Shown in pieces: positions 1-10,321 of a stretch of 64,000 nucleotides of DNA (its first letter is position 1; each line of letters begins with the position of its first letter). The DNA comes from JACKJA01 sp050297015. Its GTDB lineage: Bacteria > Pseudomonadota > Alphaproteobacteria > Micavibrionales > Micavibrionaceae. The translations under genes were made by a program, and so were the position numbers. The stretch covers positions 62,001 to 126,000 of the forward strand of contig JBNKRZ010000023.1 of assembly GCA_050297015.1 (NCBI GenBank), read 5' to 3'. A model generated the notes under the pieces. That model worked only from the letters and a program-made list of their open reading frames with translations, was not told where the DNA came from and searched no databases.

Positions 1-627
1 GGCGGCAAAGCCATGATCGACCACGCGCTCGATCATCTCGAACAGGCAGGCGTGCAAAACGTTACCGTCAATTTGCATTACAAAGCGGAAATCCTTAAAA
101 AACATTTAGCCCAACGCGAATCGCCCCCCCTAACATTGCTGCATGAGCCGGAGCTCCTCAACACCGGCGGCGGGATTAAAAACGCCCTACCGTCCCTCGG
201 CCCCGATCCTTTCTATGTCGTCAGTGGCGATTCGCTATGGAGCGATGATCCGGGCCAAACCGCGCTAGAGCGCATGGCTGCTACGTGGAACCCGGTCAAA
301 ATGGACCTCCTGCTCTTGCTCCAACCCGTTGACACGATGACCCTGACCACAGGGGTAGGCGATTACAACATAAATCCAGATGGATCACTGACACGTACAC
401 CTGACCACTCCGGCGCTTATATGTGGACCAGCATCCGCCTCTGTAAACCGAAGCTGTTTAACAACACGCCCGATGATCCCTTTTCCTTTCTAAATCTGAT
501 GGACCGCGCCGAATCGCAAGGAACACTCTATGGCCTTGTCCATAATGGAAACTGGCACCATATCAGCACCCCGGAAGACGTACAGGCGGTGAACGTACAC
601 TTGCAAGAAACGGGAAAAATCTCATGA
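1..627 (+). CDS. Nucleotidyltransferase, MurU-like (5' end outside window)
   Basis: The reading frame is open from base 1, so the start lies upstream. The visible protein begins GGKAMIDHALDHLEQAGV, the usual continuation of the N-terminal NTP-binding part of sugar-1-phosphate nucleotidyltransferases, and carries a conserved VVSGDSLW segment where the metal-binding aspartate sits. In Alphaproteobacteria a gene like this (N-acetylmuramate-1-phosphate uridylyltransferase type, peptidoglycan recycling) commonly lies directly before addB, as here. Its stop overlaps the addB start by 4 bp (ATGA), which suggests translational coupling. Family assignment is firm; the MurU substrate is inferred from context. 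Confidence 0.8.
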   Translation, partial: GGKAMIDHALDHLEQAGVQNVTVNLHYKAEILKKHLAQRESPPLTLLHEPELLNTGGGIKNALPSLGPDPFYVVSGDSLWSDDPGQTALERMAATWNPVKMDLLLLLQPVDTMTLTTGVGDYNINPDGSLTRTPDHSGAYMWTSIRLCKPKLFNNTPDDPFSFLNLMDRAESQGTLYGLVHNGNWHHISTPEDVQAVNVHLQETGKIS

Positions 628-3599
628 TCTTTTCCGGTAACTCACGGCTGTTTACAATTCCCGCGGGGCAACCCTTTGCCCAAACGCTAGCAACCGGATT
701 ACTAAAGCAAAGCGGTGACAACCCTCTGGCACTAGCCGATTGGCGCATATTGCTGCCGACCCGCCGGGCTTGCCGGAACTTACGCGATGCTTTCCTACGC
801 CTGACCGAAGGACAGCCTTTACTACTCCCGCAAATGCACCCCATCGGCGATATTGAGGAAGACGATCTGACCATTGAATGGAGCGCCTCTGAAAGCGCGC
901 GCGACATGCTTGATTTGCCCCCGGCGATGCCGCCCTTGCGCCGGAATATTCTCTTGGCACGCCTTATCATGGGCATGAAAACTCATGCTAAAAACCCCGG
1001 GCAAGCGCTCGCACTGGCCGAAGCATTGGGACGTCTGATCGATCAAATTTATATCGAGGAGCGCAACATAGAAGACCTCGCCACATTAGTGCCCGAAGAT
1101 TTCGCCCAGCATTGGAAAATCACCATCGACTTCCTGAAAATCCTTAGTGAAGCATGGCCCGCAATTCTGGAGGAAAACGGCGCTATCGATGCCGCCGACC
1201 GACGGGGTCGCTTGATTGATACACTATGTACGCACTGGCAAAGAACGCCGCCGCAAACCCCGGTTATCGCCGCCGGATCGACCGGCTCTATACCGGCTAC
1301 GGCCCGCCTTTTAAAAACAATAACCAACCTGCCGCAGGGCTGTGTTGTTCTGCCCGGTTTCGATCGGGAAATGGACAAAGCCAGTTGGGATACACTGGAC
1401 GCTCACCATCCGCAAGCAACCCTTAAACAGCTTTTAGAACGCTTGGAACATGAGCGCTCCAACGTGCATGACTGGCCCTATACAATTTCATCCACGACGA
1501 AAACTGCCCTCCATCAAGACAAACAACGCTGGCTAGCCCGTGAAATGATGCGGCCCGCCGCCACAACGCAAGACTGGCAAACCCTGTCTACTACACAGAC
1601 GGAAAAAGAAATCCTGATAGAAACGCTAAAGAATATTCAGCGCTATGACTGTGACACCGCACAAGAAGAAGCCACTCTTATCGCTTGCCTGATGCGGGAA
1701 ACACTGGAACATCCCGGCCGCACGGCAACACTCATAACACCGGACCGGTCCTTGGCGCGGCGCGTAGCAACCGTTTGCCAACGCTGGGGTATAGAGCTTG
1801 ATGATTCGGGCGGACGCCCCCTGAACACAACACCACGGGCCGGTCTCTTACGTTTAAGTGTGCAAACCGCTTTATCTAACCTCCAACCCCGCTTCTTGCT
1901 CTCTCTACTAAAACACGAGCACTGTCGCGTAATAGACGACATATCAAAAATTAATGCTCTGGAAAAAACACTCTTGCGCGGACCGACCCCTTCCCCCGGC
2001 TTCGAAGGTTTATACGCCGCCCTCAAAGAGGACGAAAAACAACAACAAGAGCTCTCCGCGTCGATCGCGTTTCTGGAACAAACTTACAGACCTTTTATAA
2101 CGTTATGCTCACAACAAACTTCGCTCCCCTTTTCCACCTTTCTTGACGCCCATATAACGCTCATCGAAACACTCGGCGGCGGTGAGTCTTTTTGGAGCGG
2201 TGACGATGGAGAAGAGCTGGCTTTACTGCTCGCAGAACTTGGCGCACATGCGGCCATAATGCCTCCGGTAAACGGCACAGATTACCTCAGCATAATCGAA
2301 CAAATAATGAGCGGCATCACCATCCGTCCGGCTTATGGCATGCACCCACGACTTGCCATCCTCGGCCAGCTTGAGGCACGACTTGGCCATGCCGACTTAT
2401 TAATCCTCGGCGGATTAAACGAAGGCACATGGCCACCGGAGCCGCCAGCAGACCCCTGGCTTTCTCGCCCGATGCGCACGACCTTTGGCTTACCCGCACC
2501 GGAACGCATGATCGGCCTTGCCGCCCATGATTTTGTCCAAAAATTTTGTGCACCCCGCGTTATCCTAACCCGTGCCCGGCGCATTGACAGCGCTCCCACA
2601 GTTCCTTCCCGCTGGCTAGCACGCCTTGACACCGTATTACAGGCAACCGATATAAATCCCGAAACACTCTCTCGCGGGCCTCACCTCTCATATACCCGGC
2701 AATTGGACAAGGTAAAAGATGTGCGGCCTTATGAACGTCCGGCTCCTTGCCCACCGCTGGAAAGCCGCCCAACACAGCTTTCCGTTACCGCCATCGAAAA
2801 ATGGATGCGCGACCCGTACAGCATTTACGCCCGTTATGTTCTCGGCCTTAAAAAACTAAACGATCTGGAGCAAGATACCGATGCCGCCGTACGCGGAACA
2901 TTGATCCACGACGTACTTGAAGAATTCATAAAAGACTATCCCGCAGCATTACCGGAAGATGCTACCGCCATTCTAAAAGAGCGCGGGCATGAAAAATTGC
3001 GCGCTTATCAGGACACAAACCCAGCCCTACCGGGTTTTTGGGAACCGCGTTTCGACAATCTTGCTGATTGGTTTATCACCCACGAACAAGCATGGCGGAA
3101 CAAAGCCAAACCTTGCAAAACGGAAATCGAAGGGCACATGACGCTGGGTTCCTTTACGCTTACGGCCAAAGCCGATCGGATAGACAAGATGACAGATGGC
3201 ACTCTGGCCATTATCGATTACAAAACCGGAAATGCCCCGCAGACCCAAGACGTACAGGCCGGTTTTTCCCCGCAAATACCACTGGAGGGTGCCATCGCCC
3301 TATCCGGAGGATTTGATGGCCTGCCCCCCGCCACGCTCGGCTATCTCGGATTTTGGAATCTCTCCGGAGGCAACCCGCCGGGCAAAGAAACCCCCATTAA
3401 GGCCGAGAGTTACGAAACACTATGTCGCGAGGCACAAGACGGTCTTGAAACTTTAATCACCACTTTTGCCGATCCAGCCACGCCTTATTACAGTCTGCCG
3501 CGCCCGGACAAAGCCGCACCGCGCCAATGGCAAGACTATGCCCATCTCGCCCGTGTACAGGAATGGACAGCCCTTGATGATGAAGAGGGAGTTGCCTGA
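624..3599 (+). CDS. addB: Double-strand break repair protein AddB
   Basis: 991 residues, the usual size for alphaproteobacterial AddB. It is the partner of AddA in the helicase-nuclease that resects double-strand breaks before RecA loading. The N-terminal two thirds is a degenerate UvrD-like helicase fold. The C-terminal RecB-type nuclease domain shows GTLIHDVLEEF near residue 760 and an IIDYKTGNAPQ active-site segment near residue 862, with the Asp and Lys of the PD-(D/E)xK fold. The start overlaps the upstream gene by 4 bp, and addA follows 2 bp after the stop, so all three are probably one operon. Confidence 0.95.
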   Translation: MIFSGNSRLFTIPAGQPFAQTLATGLLKQSGDNPLALADWRILLPTRRACRNLRDAFLRLTEGQPLLLPQMHPIGDIEEDDLTIEWSASESARDMLDLPPAMPPLRRNILLARLIMGMKTHAKNPGQALALAEALGRLIDQIYIEERNIEDLATLVPEDFAQHWKITIDFLKILSEAWPAILEENGAIDAADRRGRLIDTLCTHWQRTPPQTPVIAAGSTGSIPATARLLKTITNLPQGCVVLPGFDREMDKASWDTLDAHHPQATLKQLLERLEHERSNVHDWPYTISSTTKTALHQDKQRWLAREMMRPAATTQDWQTLSTTQTEKEILIETLKNIQRYDCDTAQEEATLIACLMRETLEHPGRTATLITPDRSLARRVATVCQRWGIELDDSGGRPLNTTPRAGLLRLSVQTALSNLQPRFLLSLLKHEHCRVIDDISKINALEKTLLRGPTPSPGFEGLYAALKEDEKQQQELSASIAFLEQTYRPFITLCSQQTSLPFSTFLDAHITLIETLGGGESFWSGDDGEELALLLAELGAHAAIMPPVNGTDYLSIIEQIMSGITIRPAYGMHPRLAILGQLEARLGHADLLILGGLNEGTWPPEPPADPWLSRPMRTTFGLPAPERMIGLAAHDFVQKFCAPRVILTRARRIDSAPTVPSRWLARLDTVLQATDINPETLSRGPHLSYTRQLDKVKDVRPYERPAPCPPLESRPTQLSVTAIEKWMRDPYSIYARYVLGLKKLNDLEQDTDAAVRGTLIHDVLEEFIKDYPAALPEDATAILKERGHEKLRAYQDTNPALPGFWEPRFDNLADWFITHEQAWRNKAKPCKTEIEGHMTLGSFTLTAKADRIDKMTDGTLAIIDYKTGNAPQTQDVQAGFSPQIPLEGAIALSGGFDGLPPATLGYLGFWNLSGGNPPGKETPIKAESYETLCREAQDGLETLITTFADPATPYYSLPRPDKAAPRQWQDYAHLARVQEWTALDDEEGVA

Positions 3600-3601
3600 C
3601 A

Positions 3602-6600
3602 ATGACCCATTCTTCTTTGCCTGTAGAAAACAAAAGAGCGCTTGATCCCAACGTCGCGCAACAGCATGCCGCTGATCCGACGTCCTGCGTATGGGTCGGG
3701 GCTTCCGCCGGAACCGGAAAGACCAAGGTTCTGGTCGATCGCCTGTTGCGTTTATTTTTGCCGCAGCCGAACGGGAGGGAGGGAACACCGCCGCACCGCA
3801 TTTTATGCCTGACCTTCACAAAGGCCGGGGCTAGCGAGATGTTATTGCGCATTAACGAAGTCCTTGCGCAATGGGCCATCGCAGAAGAAGAAAGTTTACG
3901 AAAATCCCTACAAAAACTCACCGGCACACCACCAAGTAATGAAGAAGTACAAGCCGCACGCCGTCTCTTCGCAGAAGTCACAGACGCGCCCGGCGGCCTT
4001 AAAATTATGACCATCCATGCCTTTTGCCAGTCGGTTTTGGGACGCTTTCCGCTGGAGGCCCATCTACCACCAGCCTTTAAGGTAACAGAAGAAACAGGCG
4101 CGCGCGCACTCATGAACAAGGCGCGGGATGACATCTTGCGCGAAGCACTCGCCCAGCCGGACAGCGTCCACGGACAAGCCCTTAAAAAAATCGCGACACA
4201 CCAAAATGCCGAACAATTTATTAGCCTTTTAGGAAACCTGAATAGTGAGCGCACACAGCAAGCCATCGCTGCCACACCGCATTTCAAAAACGATCTATAC
4301 CGCCTATTTAATCTTACGCCGGGAGACAATGAATCTTCTATTTTAAATGCCGCCTGCCAGAGCACAGCTTTTGATGAAACCGCACTCCGTTCGGCCTGTG
4401 CCATATTAGCTGAAGGCACGGAAAAAACAGATCAGCCCAAAGGAATCGCCATCGCGCAATGGCTCGATTTCTCTGTAGAAAAGCGGGCCCAAAATTTTAC
4501 CAACTATACAAAAACTTTTCTTAAGGCTGACGGCGAAATCTATAAAAAGCTGATGACCGCCGGGTTACATAAAAAAGCCCCGGATGCCGCGCTCACCCTG
4601 CAAAATGAAGCTGTACGCTTAAAAGACGTACAAGACAAATGCCGTGCCACCCGAACAATAGAACTCACCAATGCTCTGTTCCAAATAGGACAAAAAATCA
4701 TCAACCGTTACCAAGATTTAAAAGAAAAAAGCGGTGTTCTTGATTATGACGATTTAATTATGAAGACACTTGCGCTTCTGAAACAAGAGGGAATCGCCCC
4801 ATGGGTTCTCTTTAAACTGGACGGGGGGCTGGATCACATCTTGATCGACGAGGCACAAGACACAAACCCGGAGCAATGGCAAATCATCGCCGCACTATGT
4901 GATGATTTCTTCTCCGGGCAGGGCACAAACGAAGAGCGCGTACGTACCATATTTACCGTCGGGGATGAAAAACAATCGATCTACAGCTTTCAACGTGCTG
5001 CACCACAGGAATTCGAACGTATGCGCACACATTTCGCCCAGCGCGTACAAGACGCCGGGCAAAAATGGCGCGACGAAACACTCAACATTTCTTTCCGTTC
5101 AACCAAAAGCGTATTGCAACTGGTCGATGAAGTCTTTTCCGATCCGGCCGTAGGGCAAGGACTAGGACAAAGCATCCCGGAACACCACTCTTTCCGCACC
5201 GGACAAGCCGGGCTTTGCGAACTATGGCCCCTCTTCACACCAGCGGAAGAAGAAGCCTTCCCCACATGGATGCCCCCCATAAAGCCGCTCAAAAATACGA
5301 GCCCTGCAACGGCTCTGGCGAATCACATTGGTGATACCATTCTCGCATGGCTTGACCGCAAAGAACCCCTCGAATCGACTGGCCGACCGATCCGGCCCGG
5401 TGATATTATGATTTTGGTGCGGACCCGTAATGCCTTTGTCGGACAAATGGTGCGCGCTCTAAAAACGCGGGAAATCCCGGTCAGTGGAATCGACCGGATG
5501 GTACTGAGCGACCAGTTAGCCGTGATGGATTTATGTGCCGCCGCACAATTTGCTCTGCTGCCGGATGATGATTTAACACTGGCGTGTCTACTCAAATCGC
5601 CCTTTATCGGCTGGGATGAAGAGCGCCTTTTCAATCTTGCATACGATCGCAAAATGTCGCTATGGGAAACATTGAAGCAATCGGAATCATCTGGTTTTAT
5701 CAACTGGCTTGAATCTTTACTTCACAGCGCCTGCACCGATCACCCTTATGAATTCTTCAGCCGCCTTTTACATCACCCCTGCCCAGCTTCAGCCAAAAGC
5801 GGATGGCACGCTATACGGCAGCGACTCGGCGAAGATGCTATTGATCCCCTCAATGAGTTTTTAAACACAGCACTACAATTTGAGAAAGAACACATTCCAG
5901 CCCTTCAAAATTTTCTTATTCATCAACAAAAAGAAAACACAACAATCAAACGCGAACTAGAGGAAGCCGGAAGCCATGTGCGCATTATGACCGTTCACGG
6001 ATCCAAAGGCCTGCAAGCGCCCATTGTTTTCTTGCCGGACACAACACGTACAGCCACATCAAAACGTACAGACCGGATTTTATGGCCCGACAAATCGGGG
6101 CAACCCGTGCCACTTTGGGCAGCACGAAGCGAAGATGAACCCTCCCTTTACAAGGAAGCACGTGCTCAGGTCACATCTCTCCTCGACGAAGAATACCGCC
6201 GCTTGCTGTACGTGGCTATGACCCGTGCCGAAGACCGGCTTTACATCGGCGGCTATCACGGAAAACAAAAGCCACTGGACGATTGCTGGTACAACCATAT
6301 TGCCGCGGCCTTTGAACGCCTGCAAAATGCGGAGCATTTTTCTTTCCCCGGCGATGAAGAAAAAGAAGGATGGCGGCTGTATAATCCGCAAACACACACA
6401 AAAAACCATGACGGGCTCCTTTCCGAAACACAGGACAAAGATAACACCCCTCTACCGGATCTACCATGGATGCACACCCCCGCACCGGAGGAGCCGAATC
6501 CGCCGCGCCCGCTTATCCCCTCACGCCCTTCTGACATGGAACCGGCCGCGCACAGCCCGCAGAACTGTGATGATTCACACCGTTTCCTACGAGGAAATAT

Positions 6601-7048
6601 AACACACAAATTACTCCAGATTTTGCCAGATATCCCTACCGCTCAAAGAGAAAAAGCCGCGCAAAACTATATCCGGAAAGCGGGCGCTATTTTAAACCCG
6701 GCCATCCAAAAAGATATCCTTTCCGAAACACTGGCTGTCTTAAACCACCCGGAATTCTCCCCCCTATTTGGTGCCAATTCCCGCGCAGAGGTCCCCGTAA
6801 CCGGGCTGGTTGGCGGACAGCTTATCAGCGCTCAAATTGACCGCCTCCTTATTACGGATAAAGAGATATGGATTGTCGATTACAAAACCAATAGGCCGCC
6901 ACCACAAGATGAGAAAAATATTCCATCTATCTATCGAAAACAGATAGCCTCTTATTGCGACATTGTTTCTAAAATATACAATGGGCGGACCGTGCGCGGG
7001 TTTTTACTCTGGACAGATGGCGTACGCCTCGTTGAATTAACATTGTGA
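3602..7048 (+). CDS. addA: Double-strand break repair helicase AddA
   Basis: 1148-residue UvrD-family helicase with a C-terminal nuclease. Visible motifs are Walker A ASAGTGKT at residues 34-41, the Walker B/motif II segment LIDEAQDTNP near 415, the helicase motif VI segment YVAMTRAEDRLYIGG near 870, and the nuclease segment WIVDYKTNRPPP near 1090. With AddB it unwinds and degrades DNA ends and acts in homologous recombination. It follows addB with a 2-bp gap, which implies co-translation. Length and motif order match the family and nothing is missing. Confidence 0.96.
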   Translation: MTHSSLPVENKRALDPNVAQQHAADPTSCVWVGASAGTGKTKVLVDRLLRLFLPQPNGREGTPPHRILCLTFTKAGASEMLLRINEVLAQWAIAEEESLRKSLQKLTGTPPSNEEVQAARRLFAEVTDAPGGLKIMTIHAFCQSVLGRFPLEAHLPPAFKVTEETGARALMNKARDDILREALAQPDSVHGQALKKIATHQNAEQFISLLGNLNSERTQQAIAATPHFKNDLYRLFNLTPGDNESSILNAACQSTAFDETALRSACAILAEGTEKTDQPKGIAIAQWLDFSVEKRAQNFTNYTKTFLKADGEIYKKLMTAGLHKKAPDAALTLQNEAVRLKDVQDKCRATRTIELTNALFQIGQKIINRYQDLKEKSGVLDYDDLIMKTLALLKQEGIAPWVLFKLDGGLDHILIDEAQDTNPEQWQIIAALCDDFFSGQGTNEERVRTIFTVGDEKQSIYSFQRAAPQEFERMRTHFAQRVQDAGQKWRDETLNISFRSTKSVLQLVDEVFSDPAVGQGLGQSIPEHHSFRTGQAGLCELWPLFTPAEEEAFPTWMPPIKPLKNTSPATALANHIGDTILAWLDRKEPLESTGRPIRPGDIMILVRTRNAFVGQMVRALKTREIPVSGIDRMVLSDQLAVMDLCAAAQFALLPDDDLTLACLLKSPFIGWDEERLFNLAYDRKMSLWETLKQSESSGFINWLESLLHSACTDHPYEFFSRLLHHPCPASAKSGWHAIRQRLGEDAIDPLNEFLNTALQFEKEHIPALQNFLIHQQKENTTIKRELEEAGSHVRIMTVHGSKGLQAPIVFLPDTTRTATSKRTDRILWPDKSGQPVPLWAARSEDEPSLYKEARAQVTSLLDEEYRRLLYVAMTRAEDRLYIGGYHGKQKPLDDCWYNHIAAAFERLQNAEHFSFPGDEEKEGWRLYNPQTHTKNHDGLLSETQDKDNTPLPDLPWMHTPAPEEPNPPRPLIPSRPSDMEPAAHSPQNCDDSHRFLRGNITHKLLQILPDIPTAQREKAAQNYIRKAGAILNPAIQKDILSETLAVLNHPEFSPLFGANSRAEVPVTGLVGGQLISAQIDRLLITDKEIWIVDYKTNRPPPQDEKNIPSIYRKQIASYCDIVSKIYNGRTVRGFLLWTDGVRLVELTL

Positions 7049-7077
7049 ACCTTACATGGAAAAAGATCGTGCTTTTC

Positions 7078-7105
7078 TTGACGAATGTTAGAAAAATGCC
7101 ATACT
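7078..7105 (+). promoter_or_regulatory. Candidate sigma-70 promoter for trxA
   Basis: TTGACG (7078-7083) and CATACT (7100-7105) are separated by 16 bp, in the short gap between addA and trxA. The -35 box has 5 of 6 consensus bases. It would let trxA be transcribed apart from addBA. Prediction from sequence only. Confidence 0.5.
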
Positions 7106-7139
7106 CAATGCTAGTGAATAAATGAAAAGGAAGGAACCT

Positions 7140-7457
<318 letters not shown>

Positions 7458-7479
7458 AAAATAATCGCCTAAAAGACAA

Positions 7480-7507
7480 AAGGCCTTTCAACTGAAAGGC
7501 CTTTTTT
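7480..7507. terminator. Intrinsic terminator between convergent trxA and infC
   Basis: A perfect 10-bp stem AAGGCCTTTC/GAAAGGCCTT (7480-7489 with 7494-7503) has a 4-base loop and is followed by a T run on the + strand. The opposite strand also has a T-rich end after the stem, so it may stop infC transcripts as well. Confidence 0.85.
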
Positions 7508-7529
7508 GCGTATATAAAATCATTTCGCC

Positions 7530-8072
7530 TTATTTGGCAGCTTCCGGTGCCAAAACCATCAACATCTGACGGCCTTCCATTTTGGGCGGCAACTCGACTT
7601 TGGAGATATCGGACAGATCATCACGAAAGCGTTCAACCACGTCACGCGCCAAATTCTGGTGCGCCATTTCCCGGCCACGAAATCGTAGAGAAACTTTCAC
7701 TTTATCGCCCTTCTCAAGGAATTTTCGGGCGTTTTTCATCTTCACATTATAGTCGTGTTCCTCAATCGTAGGACGGAGTTTAACCTCCTTCACATCAACA
7801 TTCTTTTGCTTCTTACGCGCTTCGGCTGCTTTTTTCTGCTGCTCGTACTTGTACTTCCCGTAATCCATAACCTTGCACACAGGCGGCTCCGCGCCGGGTG
7901 AAATTTCAACAAGGTCAAGCCCCGCTTCATCTGCCCTATTCTGGGCATCAACGATCGTTACAATACCAATCTGTTCGCCATCGGCCCCGATCAAACGGAC
8001 TTTATTGGCCATAATGGCTTCATTAATGCGCGGTCCTTCCTCTTTCCGCGGCGGTTGCATAGGTCTACGAAT
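7530..8072 (-). CDS. infC: Translation initiation factor IF-3
   Basis: IF-3 binds the 30S subunit and checks initiator tRNA pairing. The protein shows the family N-terminus GPRINEAIMANKVRLIGADG, the linker region rich in K/E, and the C-terminal domain with RFRGREMAHQ. The first ATG is at 8060, but no Shine-Dalgarno sequence lies near it. AAGGAG at 8081-8086 is 8 bases before an in-frame ATT at 8072, giving the N-terminus (M)RRPMQPPRKEEGPR. An AUU start is the known autoregulatory device of E. coli infC, so 8072 is preferred (180 residues; 176 if 8060). It lies downstream of thrS, as usual, but rpmI-rplT do not follow. Confidence 0.93.
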   Translation of the reverse strand: MRRPMQPPRKEEGPRINEAIMANKVRLIGADGEQIGIVTIVDAQNRADEAGLDLVEISPGAEPPVCKVMDYGKYKYEQQKKAAEARKKQKNVDVKEVKLRPTIEEHDYNVKMKNARKFLEKGDKVKVSLRFRGREMAHQNLARDVVERFRDDLSDISKVELPPKMEGRQMLMVLAPEAAK

Positions 8073-8086
8073 AACAAGTGCTCCTT
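8070..8086 (-). promoter_or_regulatory. infC ribosome binding site with likely AUU start
   Basis: On the minus strand AAGGAG (8086-8081) is followed after 8 bases by ATT (8072-8070), in frame with infC. A GTT 3 bases earlier, with spacing 5, is the only other close candidate. The first ATG is 20 bases from the AAGGAG. Confidence 0.6.
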
Positions 8087-8140
8087 ATATTGTTTAGTCA
8101 AAAACGCCGTCCATCATGACAAACGGCTCTTAAAAATCAA

Positions 8141-10135
8141 TTAATACGGTGGTTTGCTCTCATTGACAAGCGATTCCCGCGCCTCATCAAACGAAATAAA
8201 TTGCTGGTCTTTCGAACCCAAGCGACGAATTGCCACAGTCTTTTGTTCAGCCTCACGCGCGCCAACCACAAACATCACAGGTACTTTAGCAACAGAATGC
8301 TCCCGTACCTTGTAATTAATTTTCTCATTGCGTCGGTCTAGCTCAACCCGGAGCCCCGCTTCTTTCAGGGTTTCATACATTTCCTGCGCATACTCATCAG
8401 CGTCGCTGGTAATCGTCGCAACAACGCACTGCACCGGCGCAATCCAGAGCGGTAAATTCCCGCCATAGCTTTCAATCAAAACACCGGCAAAACGCTCCAG
8501 AGAGCCCAAAACAGCCCGGTGAATCATGACAGGTGTATGCCGTTCACCGTCCTCAGCAATATAAGCCGCACCCAGCCGCTCCGGCAAAACAAAATCGAGC
8601 TGGCATGTTCCCATCTGCCACGTCCGGCCAATCGCATCACGCAAATGAAATTCATATTTGGGTCCGTAGAAAGCGCCTTCGCCTTCCGCAATCTCGTAAT
8701 CAAGCCCCAAAGCCTCCAGCCCGTCGGCCATGGCTTTTTCAGCACGATCCCATACGGCATCCTCCCCGGCCCGCACCTCCGGCCGCGTCGCCAACTTGAT
8801 GGCAATATCCTCAAAGCCAAAATCCTTATAAACGGCATAGAACAGTTCAACGAAGGCTTTCACCTCACCCAAAATTTGTTCTTCCGTGCAAAAGATGTGG
8901 GCATCGTCCTGCGTCATTTGCCGCACGCGCATCAAACCATGGAGCGCGCCGTGCGCCTCGTTCCGGTGACAACAGCCAAATTCAGCCATCCGCAACGGCA
9001 GGTCACGGTAAGATTTAATACCTTGATTAAAAATCTGAATATGCGCCGGGCAATTCATCGGCTTAATCGCCATCAACGAGCCTTCCCCGGTGATTACCGG
9101 CCCGTCATCTTCCGTACTGGGAACCTCATCCGGCACAACAAACATATTCTCCCGGAACTTGCCCCAGTGCCCGGATTTCTCCCACAGCTTGTTATCAATC
9201 AACTGTGGCGTTTTAACCTCAACATAGCCGCAATCGCGCAAACGGCGGCGGATATAAGATTCCAGCTGGTTGTAAATCACAAACCCTCTAGGGTGCCAGA
9301 AGACAGAACCTTGGGCCTCTTCCTGAAAGTGGAACAGATCCATTTGCTGGCCGAGCTTGCGGTGATCGCGTTTTTCCGCCTCTTCCAACTGGGTCAGATA
9401 ATCCTTCAATTCTTTGTCATTCCGCCACGCCGTTCCGTAAATCCGGGTCAGCATCTGGTTATTCTGGTCACCACGCCAGTAAGCCCCGGCGACTTTCATC
9501 AGCTTAAACGCGCCAACAAATTTCAAGGACGGCAAATGCGGCCCGCGGCACAGATCAACAAAACCCGTATCGCCTTGCGCATAAAGCTGGAAGTTATCTT
9601 CCTGCCCGGATTCCTCAATGATCTTAACCTTGTAAGGCTCGCCCCGGTCTTCAAAGGCTTTAAGTGCTTCGGCCTTGCTGTTCAGCGTTTTAACAATCGG
9701 CGCATTCGTCTCTTTGATTTTGCGCATCTCTTTTTCGATAGCCGCCAAATCATCCGTGGACAGGGCCTCCTTAAATTCCACATCATAGTAGAAACCGTTT
9801 TCAATCGTGGGGCCAATGGCCAGTTTTGCCTCCGGATACAGGTTTTTCACCGCACGGGCCAAAATTTGCGCCGCCACCGTGTGGCGCATAATTTCCAGCC
9901 CCTCATCACTATCCAGCGTAATGATTTCCAAAACCGCGTCGGCCGTAACCGGATCACTTAAATCGCGCTGTTCGCCGTCAACCTTAACGGCCACAGCCGC
10001 CTTGGCGAGGGATTTAGCAATACTTTCAGCCACAGCAAGTCCCGTCACGCCGCTGTCATAGGTGCGCGTGGAGCCATCGGGAAAAGTAATCGTAATCGCA
10101 TTCATGTTATTCACCGCCGCTGAAGAGCTATCCAT
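8141..10135 (-). CDS. thrS: Threonyl-tRNA synthetase
   Basis: 664 residues, full length. It charges tRNA-Thr. Domains in order: TGS domain (residues about 10-75), the editing/second additional domain, class II catalytic core, C-terminal anticodon-binding domain. Visible zinc-site residues are the Cys of MKPMNCPAH, the His of QDDAHIFC and the His of PVMIHRAVLGS; motif 2 appears as FGCCHRNEAHGALHGLMRVR. The start at 10135 adds MDSSSAAVNN before the usual MNAITITFPDG; ATG at 10105 is a reasonable alternative. It is upstream of infC on the same strand, the classical thrS-infC order. Confidence 0.97.
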   Translation of the reverse strand: MDSSSAAVNNMNAITITFPDGSTRTYDSGVTGLAVAESIAKSLAKAAVAVKVDGEQRDLSDPVTADAVLEIITLDSDEGLEIMRHTVAAQILARAVKNLYPEAKLAIGPTIENGFYYDVEFKEALSTDDLAAIEKEMRKIKETNAPIVKTLNSKAEALKAFEDRGEPYKVKIIEESGQEDNFQLYAQGDTGFVDLCRGPHLPSLKFVGAFKLMKVAGAYWRGDQNNQMLTRIYGTAWRNDKELKDYLTQLEEAEKRDHRKLGQQMDLFHFQEEAQGSVFWHPRGFVIYNQLESYIRRRLRDCGYVEVKTPQLIDNKLWEKSGHWGKFRENMFVVPDEVPSTEDDGPVITGEGSLMAIKPMNCPAHIQIFNQGIKSYRDLPLRMAEFGCCHRNEAHGALHGLMRVRQMTQDDAHIFCTEEQILGEVKAFVELFYAVYKDFGFEDIAIKLATRPEVRAGEDAVWDRAEKAMADGLEALGLDYEIAEGEGAFYGPKYEFHLRDAIGRTWQMGTCQLDFVLPERLGAAYIAEDGERHTPVMIHRAVLGSLERFAGVLIESYGGNLPLWIAPVQCVVATITSDADEYAQEMYETLKEAGLRVELDRRNEKINYKVREHSVAKVPVMFVVGAREAEQKTVAIRRLGSKDQQFISFDEARESLVNESKPPY

Positions 10136-10321
10136 TTTTGTTTTTACCTTGTTTAAACAATCTACTATACAAAAGGCATGGTATCATAAGAAAAGCAAGG
10201 GTTTTTGCCAATCCCCTTATTATCAAAAAGCAGAGGAAAACCGCGGCTATGCTAACAATATGTTAATGATTTTCTTCTAATATAGGGGCGGAATTAATTA
10301 TTTTTACAGGCAGAAACGATC

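Noticed and set aside
8519..9961. Long + strand reading frame of 480 codons opposite thrS
   Set aside because: It is wholly antisense to the strongly supported thrS gene, its protein is low-complexity in character (many N, R, H, Q), and no start site is convincing.
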